Shown piece after piece: positions 59,080-64,000 of a stretch of DNA of 64,000 bases (position 1 is its first letter; each line of letters begins with the position of its first letter). The notes under the pieces are model-generated. The model searched no databases. It was not told the origin of the DNA and was given only the letters and a program-made list of their open reading frames with translations. Where the stretch lies: positions 4,670,001 to 4,734,000 of the forward strand of contig NZ_CP110139.1 in assembly GCF_025979885.1 (NCBI RefSeq). Direction: 5' to 3'. Both the position numbers and the translations under genes were made by a program. This stretch comes from Hymenobacter sp. YIM 151500-1. GTDB taxonomy: Bacteria; Bacteroidota; Bacteroidia; Cytophagales; Hymenobacteraceae.

Positions 59080-60092
59080 ATTTCCCTCTCCGCCAGCGCC
59101 GCCAGCAGCTGACTGGTCTCAATACCATACGCGCAACGAAAATGACCCAAGGGGCACTTCCGGTAGCCGTGCAGGCCGCAGGGCTGGCACTCCAGCTCCT
59201 CCGGTATCTGCACCACCCTGGAAAACGGACTCAGTGGCCCGAAGCCAAAATACGGCACCGTAGAACAGTATACGGCGCACACCGGGGCGCCCACGGCCGA
59301 GCACAGATGCATGGGTGCCGAGTCGTTGACGTAGTTAAGCACGGCCCCGCGCATGAGGGCTGCTGAGGCCAGTAAGGATAGTTTTCCGGCCAGGTTTACC
59401 ACACCGGGGCGAGCCGCGCGTTCCAGGAGCTGCTGGCAGGCGGCCACGTCGGGCGGGCCGCCCAGCAGGTACACGGTGTACTGCGCCGGCAGGGCCGCCA
59501 GTAGCTTCAACCACTGCTCCTGCGGGAACTGCTTGGTAAACCACACCGACGTAGGCGCAATGCACACGTAGGGCCCAGCTGCCGCGTACGGTGCCGCGGC
59601 GGCTTCATCGGCGGGGGTAGGGTAGAGGCGGGGCGGGATGGTGGGGCCCTGGTAGCCGGGGTCGAGCAGGTGGAGGTTGCGCGCCACCTCGTGCACGCCG
59701 GCCCCGATGACGTGGGGCAGGGCCCGCGTAAACCGAAACGAAAACGGATTCTGCTGGAATCCTAGCCGCTCCGGCGCCCCGGAAAACGCCGTCAGAAAGC
59801 CCGTGCTGGCGAAGCGCTGCAACGTCACGACGCGGCCGTAGCCCCCGCGGCGGATGCGCTGCAACAGGTGCCACAGGCCGCGGTACTTATCCTGCTGCTT
59901 GTTCCACACCAGCACCTCCCGTACGTGCGGGTGCTGGCGCAGCAGGCCTTCGTTGCCCTTGCGCACCAGAAAGTCCACCGGCGTATCGGGCTCGGTGTGG
60001 TGCAGGTGCTCCAGCAGGGCCGTGGCCAGGATAACGTCGCCGATAAAGGCAGTTTGGATGAGCAGAATCGGGCGGGGCGGGGCAGTAAGCAT
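59058..60092 (-). CDS. Glycosyltransferase family 9 (heptosyltransferase-like)
   Basis: 344 residues. The N-terminal Rossmann half opens ILLIQTAFIGDVILATALLE, the family signature, followed by VDFLVRKGNEGLL. The C-terminal half has PYVCIAPTSVWFTKQFPQEQ and the sugar-nucleotide motif NYVNDSAPMHLCSAVGAPVC. It fits WaaC/WaaF-type enzymes adding heptose or another sugar to lipid A-core oligosaccharide at the cytoplasmic face. A four-cysteine C-terminal segment (LECQPCGLHGYRKCPLGHFR...C) is unusual for WaaF but common in Bacteroidota GT9. Its last codons overlap heptameric tract 9. Confidence 0.9.
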   Translation of the reverse strand: MLTAPPRPILLIQTAFIGDVILATALLEHLHHTEPDTPVDFLVRKGNEGLLRQHPHVREVLVWNKQQDKYRGLWHLLQRIRRGGYGRVVTLQRFASTGFLTAFSGAPERLGFQQNPFSFRFTRALPHVIGAGVHEVARNLHLLDPGYQGPTIPPRLYPTPADEAAAAPYAAAGPYVCIAPTSVWFTKQFPQEQWLKLLAALPAQYTVYLLGGPPDVAACQQLLERAARPGVVNLAGKLSLLASAALMRGAVLNYVNDSAPMHLCSAVGAPVCAVYCSTVPYFGFGPLSPFSRVVQIPEELECQPCGLHGYRKCPLGHFRCAYGIETSQLLAALAEREMSDEVRR

Positions 60093-60112
60093 TCGGGAAG
60101 ACGCTGGTGCCG

Positions 60113-60120
60113 CAAAGGTA
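60113..60120 (-). promoter_or_regulatory. -7 promoter box of the GT9 gene
   Basis: TACCTTTG on the complement, 20 bp before the ATG, giving a very short leader. Confidence 0.35.
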
Positions 60121-60201
60121 ACGCGGCTACAGTTCGCGCTACACTGCTACAGCCTCATTGCCTAACTTGCGAAACGACTTCCGAACCTCACATTTCCCGC
60201 C

Positions 60202-61500
60202 ATGCGCTACGGCTCCATTGCCCCCGAGTTGTTCATCGAAAACCGCCGCCGCTTCACCGAGCAGCTGCCCCCGGCTTCGCTGGCCATCTTCCACTCCAAC
60301 GACATCCAGCCCACCAACGCCGATGGCACCCTGCCCTTCCGCCAGAACAACGACCTGTTCTACCTCTCGGGCGTAGACCAGGAAGAAAGCATTCTAGTGC
60401 TCTTTCCCGATGCCGTGCTGCCCCAGTACCGCGAAATTCTGTTTCTGAAGGAAACCAGCGAGCATATTCTCGTCTGGGAAGGCTACAAGCTCACCAAAGA
60501 GCAGGCCCGCCAGCAAACCGGCGTGCGCACCATTCTCTGGCTCGATTCCTTTAAAACCATTCTGCCGGCCCTGATGAACGAGGCCGAAAACGTATTTCTC
60601 AACACCAACGAGCACATCCGGGCCGTGGTGGAAGTGGAAACCCGCGACGCCCGCTTCATCAAGTGGATTCGGGAGGCCTACCCGCTGCACCAGTACCGCC
60701 GCGCTGCGCCCATTCTGCACCATTTGCGCGCCATCAAGAGCGAGGAGGAAATCCGGCTGATGCGCCGCGCCTGCGGCATCACCGAAAAGGCCTTCCGCCG
60801 CCTTCTGGGCTTTGTGCGGCCCGGCGTGATGGAGTACGAAATCGAGGCCGAAATCCACCACGAGTTTCTGCGCAACGCCTCGCGCGGACCAGCCTACGGC
60901 TCCATCATTGCCAGCGGGGCCAACGCCTGCGTGCTGCACTACACCAGCAACGACCGGGAGTGCCAGGACGGCGACGTGCTTCTGCTTGACTTCGGGGCCG
61001 AGTACGCCAATTACGCCAGCGACCTGTCGCGCTCCATTCCGGTGAATGGGCGCTTCACGCCCCGCCAGCGCGACGTGTACGAAGCCGTGCTGCGCGTGAT
61101 GAAGTTTGCTACTTCTCAACTCGTGGCTGGCAACAACATCGAAGACTACCACGCCGCCGTGGGCCGGCAAATGGAGCAGGAGCTGATTCGGCTGGATTTG
61201 CTTAACGAGCAGGACGTGCGTAACCAGGACCCGGCCGCTCCGCTCTACAAAAAGTACTTTATGCACGGCACCAGCCACTACCTCGGCCTCGACGTGCACG
61301 ACGTGGGCGCCAAGTACCGGGTGTTTGAGCCCGGCATGGTCTACACCTGCGAGCCGGGCATCTACATCCGCGAAGAGGGGCTGGGCATCCGCCTCGAAAA
61401 CGACATTCTCATCACCAAAACCGGCAATGAGGACCTGATGCGCACTATTCCGCTGGAAGCCGACGACATCGAGCACCTCATGCAAGCCAGCCAGAAATAG
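60202..61500 (+). CDS. pepP: Xaa-Pro aminopeptidase (M24B)
   Basis: 432 residues. The N-terminal aminopeptidase-P domain (YGSIAPELFIENRRRFTEQL, NDLFYLSGVDQEESILVLFP) is followed by a pita-bread fold with all metal ligands in place: LLDFGAEYANYASDLSRSIP (two Asp), MHGTSHYLGLDVHD (His), TCEPGIYI (Glu) and RLENDILIT (Glu). It removes N-terminal residues before proline using two Mn or similar ions, in the cytoplasm. Length agrees with E. coli PepP (441). It is monocistronic with a terminator. Confidence 0.93.
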   Translation: MRYGSIAPELFIENRRRFTEQLPPASLAIFHSNDIQPTNADGTLPFRQNNDLFYLSGVDQEESILVLFPDAVLPQYREILFLKETSEHILVWEGYKLTKEQARQQTGVRTILWLDSFKTILPALMNEAENVFLNTNEHIRAVVEVETRDARFIKWIREAYPLHQYRRAAPILHHLRAIKSEEEIRLMRRACGITEKAFRRLLGFVRPGVMEYEIEAEIHHEFLRNASRGPAYGSIIASGANACVLHYTSNDRECQDGDVLLLDFGAEYANYASDLSRSIPVNGRFTPRQRDVYEAVLRVMKFATSQLVAGNNIEDYHAAVGRQMEQELIRLDLLNEQDVRNQDPAAPLYKKYFMHGTSHYLGLDVHDVGAKYRVFEPGMVYTCEPGIYIREEGLGIRLENDILITKTGNEDLMRTIPLEADDIEHLMQASQK

Positions 61501-61556
61501 ACCTGCCGGACGAAAGTTTGCTAGTGCTGGCAGCCCCGGCCGGAGCCCCGTAAGAC

Positions 61557-61591
61557 AAGCTGGTGCCCTAGCCGCGGCACCAGCTTTTTTT
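61557..61591 (+). terminator. Terminator of pepP
   Basis: An 11-bp perfect stem AAGCTGGTGCC/GGCACCAGCTT with an 8-nt loop and a T-run. Confidence 0.88.
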
Positions 61592-61850
61592 ATTTTTTTC
61601 GGAATCTGGTTTCGCGGTATAGTTCTATTTGAAGGTGCCTGCTAACCAAGCGTGCCTATATGAGTTTGATTTAATATAATCTTCTGTCTATGTTACGGTT
61701 GAGTTGGCCGTAGCCCAACGTAAACGCGGTTTTTAGCAGAGCCGTAACAACTTTATTTCGCTTAGTGGGGTATAGGCGGATAGTCCGGAGTGCGGCTACC
61801 CCTCTCGTGGGCTAGTTCGCCTGTGCAACTTCCTCACCTAACTTCGCCTT
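61592..61850. other. Intergenic leader region of the OmpA/TSP3 gene
   Basis: AT-rich near 61600-61700, no gene seen. It should contain the promoter of the OmpA/TSP3 gene, but no good TAnnTTTG box is found. GTAGCCCAACGTAAACGCGG stands out only by its higher GC. Confidence 0.4.
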
Positions 61851-63317
61851 ATGAAACATCTTTTAGCAACCACCACGGCTCTGGGGTTAACGCTGCTCGC
61901 GGCGGCCCCGCGGGCTCAGGGTCAGACGGCGGACCGCAAGACCGCCATCAGCCTGTACGGCAGCGCCTTCCAGTACAAAGGCAACTTTGGCTCCGACTAC
62001 TGGAACTGGGCTGAGAACAAGTACAGCCCCGGCATCTCCATCAACCGCTACCTCTCGCCAGGCCTCGACCTGGCATTGAGCGGCAACTACGTGAAGTTTG
62101 AAAAGAGCTTTGCTGCCGGGGCGCCGAACTACGGCAGCAACTTCAATACTAACGTAGTGAATGTGAACCTGGGCCTGAAGCTGAAGTTGCTAAAAGAAGA
62201 TGCCTTCTTCCGGCCTTACCTGCTAGCGGCTCCTGGAGTAGCCTTTACCAGCCGTGAGGGCACATTCAACGGAAACGGCCAGTCTATAAACCTGGATAAC
62301 GACGAGTTGCAGTTTGACCTGTTTGGGGCTGCCGGTCTGAATTTCCGGCTTTCCGATGGAGTTGCTCTGTTCGTGCAGACGGGCCAGCACTTTCCGCTGA
62401 GCGCCAACATCGATGGCAACCCCAACCGCGACGACAACAGCATCGACGACCGGTATCTGCAGCACACCGCGGGCCTGACCATTGCTTTCGGCAAGCCCAA
62501 AGACACCGACCAGGACGGCGTGCCCGACCGCAAAGACAAGTGCCCCGACACGCCCAGCGGCGTGCAGGTAGATGAGAACGGCTGCCCGCTCGATGGCGAC
62601 AAGGACGGGGTGCCCGACTACCAGGATAAATGCCCCACCGAAGCCGGCACGGCCGCCATGGAAGGTTGCCCCGACCGTGACAACGACAGCGTACGCGACG
62701 GTGACGACGAGTGCCCCGACCAGGCTGGCGTACCCGCTCTGCGCGGCTGCCCCGATGCCGACGGTGACGGCGTAGCCGACAAAAACGACAAGTGCCCCGA
62801 CACCCCGGCCGGCACCCAGGTAGATGCCAACGGCTGTCCGCTGGTACTCGACTCGGACAACGACGGCGTGAAAGACGACGTGGATAAATGCCCCGGCACG
62901 CCTGCTGGCTCCCGCGTAGATGCCAACGGGTGCCCGCTGGAAATTGACCCGGCCGTGCGCCAGCTGGAGCAGCCCATCCGCTTCGAGACCAACAGCACCG
63001 TGATTAAGCGCACCTCGTATGGCACGCTGAACAAGATGGTGCAGGCCTTGAAAGACCACCCCGAGTACAGCCTGCGCATCATCGGCCACGCCGACTCGCG
63101 TGGCACCGATGAGTACAACCAAGGTCTGTCGGAGCGCCGGGCTGGCTCGGTGAAACGTTACTTCACCGGCAAGCAGGTTGACCCCGCCCGCATCACCACG
63201 GAAGGCCGCGGTGAGTCGGAGCCGGCTGCCCCGAACACCTCGAAGACCGGTATGTCGCAGAACCGCCGGGTAGAGTTCAAGTTTGAGTTCTACATCCCGA
63301 GTGCTCCTCAGCCTTAA
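61851..63317 (+). CDS. OmpA-family protein with TSP3 calcium-binding repeats
   Basis: 488 residues. A signal peptide ends near AQGQT. Residues about 30-210 form an eight-strand beta-barrel-type domain (SYGSAFQYKGNFGSDYWNWA-like start, aromatic girdles, GLNFRLSDGVALFVQTGQHF). Residues about 215-365 contain five thrombospondin-3-like repeats (DTDQDGVPDRKDKCPDTPSG, DSDNDGVKDDVDKCPGTPAG) whose Asp-rich loops bind calcium. Residues about 375-480 are an OmpA domain (SLRIIGHADSRGTDEYNQGL, NRRVEFKFEF). It is a major outer-membrane protein linking barrel to peptidoglycan. It is monocistronic with a strong terminator. Confidence 0.93.
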   Translation: MKHLLATTTALGLTLLAAAPRAQGQTADRKTAISLYGSAFQYKGNFGSDYWNWAENKYSPGISINRYLSPGLDLALSGNYVKFEKSFAAGAPNYGSNFNTNVVNVNLGLKLKLLKEDAFFRPYLLAAPGVAFTSREGTFNGNGQSINLDNDELQFDLFGAAGLNFRLSDGVALFVQTGQHFPLSANIDGNPNRDDNSIDDRYLQHTAGLTIAFGKPKDTDQDGVPDRKDKCPDTPSGVQVDENGCPLDGDKDGVPDYQDKCPTEAGTAAMEGCPDRDNDSVRDGDDECPDQAGVPALRGCPDADGDGVADKNDKCPDTPAGTQVDANGCPLVLDSDNDGVKDDVDKCPGTPAGSRVDANGCPLEIDPAVRQLEQPIRFETNSTVIKRTSYGTLNKMVQALKDHPEYSLRIIGHADSRGTDEYNQGLSERRAGSVKRYFTGKQVDPARITTEGRGESEPAAPNTSKTGMSQNRRVEFKFEFYIPSAPQP

Positions 63318-63339
63318 GCGGCCCGGAGCGTAAATCAAA

Positions 63340-63370
63340 AAAGCGGTGCACGAAGCTCGTGCACCGCTTT
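63340..63370 (+). terminator. Terminator of the OmpA/TSP3 gene
   Basis: A 14-bp perfect stem AAGCGGTGCACGA/TCGTGCACCGCTT (extended by one A/T pair) with loop AGC. Nothing further is seen to 63576. Confidence 0.88.
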
Positions 63371-63576
63371 CTTGTATCAGGACGGCTAACAGATGAGTTG
63401 GTAGATGAGCCAGGAGGGAGGCAGCTTCTTTGCTAAACCTGATGAATAACTCCGGTGCGACGCACCTGCTTGCCCAAGCCTGGCTGCGCGCTTACTTTCT
63501 GCAAGTACCCCCGCTGCTGCCTAACGCCACTGGCAAGTCTGCGTAAAGGCCAAGTAAATCCTGTTACTTTACCACT

Positions 63577-64000
63577 ATGAAACTTCATACTCTCTCCTTC
63601 TTCCTGGTAGGCTTGCTGCTGTTAGCAGGCTGCCGGGCCAGCGGCCCCGGCAAGCCGGCCCGCACCGTGGCCGAGTTCTTCTCCAAATACGAACACCGCT
63701 CGGGCTTCAAAGCCACCGATTGGAACGCGGGCCTCGTTACCCGCCTGATGCTGGGCCGCTTGGGCAAGCTGGCCGGAAACAACGACGTAGCCCAGGCCCT
63801 TACCTCGATACGCAACGCGCGCGTGCTTACCTTCAGCCCCACTACCAACCGGGCGCAGAACCTCGTGGCCGAGGGTCTGATTCAGGAAGTGGACGGGCTG
63901 CTGGCCAACGAGCGGTACACTCCCCTGACCGTCGACAACACTGACCAGACCTCCCAGCTGCGCTACTCGGTGCGGGAGCAGGGGGGCCGCGTGTCGGAGT
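63577..64000 (+). CDS. DUF4252-type lipoprotein, N-terminal part
   Basis: The gene opens at ATG 63577 and runs off the right edge (141 residues seen). A signal peptide ends in the lipobox LLAGC with Cys at about residue 19. The following VAEFFSKYEHRSGFKATDWN, LTSIRNARVLTFSPTTNRAQ and LVAEGLIQEVDGLLANERYT match the DUF4252 pattern of small Bacteroidota lipoproteins, whose function is unknown. It may be followed by an RNA polymerase sigma/anti-sigma pair as in related genomes, but that lies outside the window. Confidence 0.7.
   Translation, partial: MKLHTLSFFLVGLLLLAGCRASGPGKPARTVAEFFSKYEHRSGFKATDWNAGLVTRLMLGRLGKLAGNNDVAQALTSIRNARVLTFSPTTNRAQNLVAEGLIQEVDGLLANERYTPLTVDNTDQTSQLRYSVREQGGRVSE

Overview
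The window looks like chromosome of a GC-rich Bacteroidota, most probably a Hymenobacter or close relative (Cytophagales, Hymenobacteraceae). The reasons are TonB-dependent receptors with carboxypeptidase-regulatory N-terminal domains, OmpA proteins with TSP3 repeats, a glutaminase-like DUF4965 protein, a DUF4252 lipoprotein, -7 boxes of the Bacteroidota type (TAnnTTTG) and no clear Shine-Dalgarno sequences. The genus is an inference from gene content, not from a marker-gene comparison. There are no rRNAs, CRISPR arrays, prophages or intact insertion sequences.

Layout. 1-10 kb: the start of a secreted GH16-type glycosidase, a DAC (diadenylate cyclase-like) sensor protein, a glutaminase-like exoenzyme, tRNA-Arg, a TVP38/DedA-type membrane protein, cystathionine gamma-synthase, a SIMPL protein whose signal peptide is cut by a stop codon, and a heavily damaged metallo-beta-lactamase-fold pseudogene. 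10-20 kb: a TonB-like protein and two paralogous TonB-dependent receptors enclosing an AEC transporter, a DctA symporter and an internally deleted ompA remnant. 20-33 kb: a secreted esterase, zinc alcohol dehydrogenase, coiled-coil OmpA lipoprotein, accD, two tandem glycine-zipper OmpA proteins, a PhoD-like phosphatase, an endonuclease III homologue, a radical SAM protein, a gamma carbonic anhydrase, a small lipoprotein and a CNNM/CBS transporter. 33-48 kb: a DsbD-like thiol reductase, isoaspartyl peptidase, an atypical tRNA-like locus, an Lrp regulator, a MORN/TonB protein, thioredoxin, a TIGR01777 epimerase broken by one amber codon and its GbsR-type regulator with twin operators, two YsnF/AvaK stress proteins and dnaE. 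48-64 kb: a two-gene HTH plus nucleotidyltransferase module (possible toxin-antitoxin), a decayed gene, two LysM proteins (one MltD-like), an outer-membrane beta-barrel receptor, an O-methyltransferase, a stand-alone SRA protein, an M16 peptidase, a GT9 glycosyltransferase, Xaa-Pro aminopeptidase, an OmpA/TSP3 protein and the start of a DUF4252 lipoprotein.

Most genes are singly transcribed and closed by strong hairpin terminators, often shared by convergent genes. Functionally the region leans to envelope work: nutrient receptors and transporters, peptidoglycan-anchored OmpA and LysM proteins, and secreted hydrolases. Intergenic DNA is unusually structured: at least three dispersed palindromic repeat families, and a class of degenerate tracts with a strict 7-bp period beside genes and beside the palindromes.

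The strongest leads for something new are the 114-nt tRNA-like locus with twin hairpins (37.49-37.76 kb), the overlapping HTH/nucleotidyltransferase pair behind a 32-bp perfect palindrome (47.75-49.01 kb), the heptameric tracts, the twin operators around the GbsR-like regulator, and the stand-alone SRA protein. Several genes carry single disabling lesions, so either real pseudogenisation or assembly error should be excluded.
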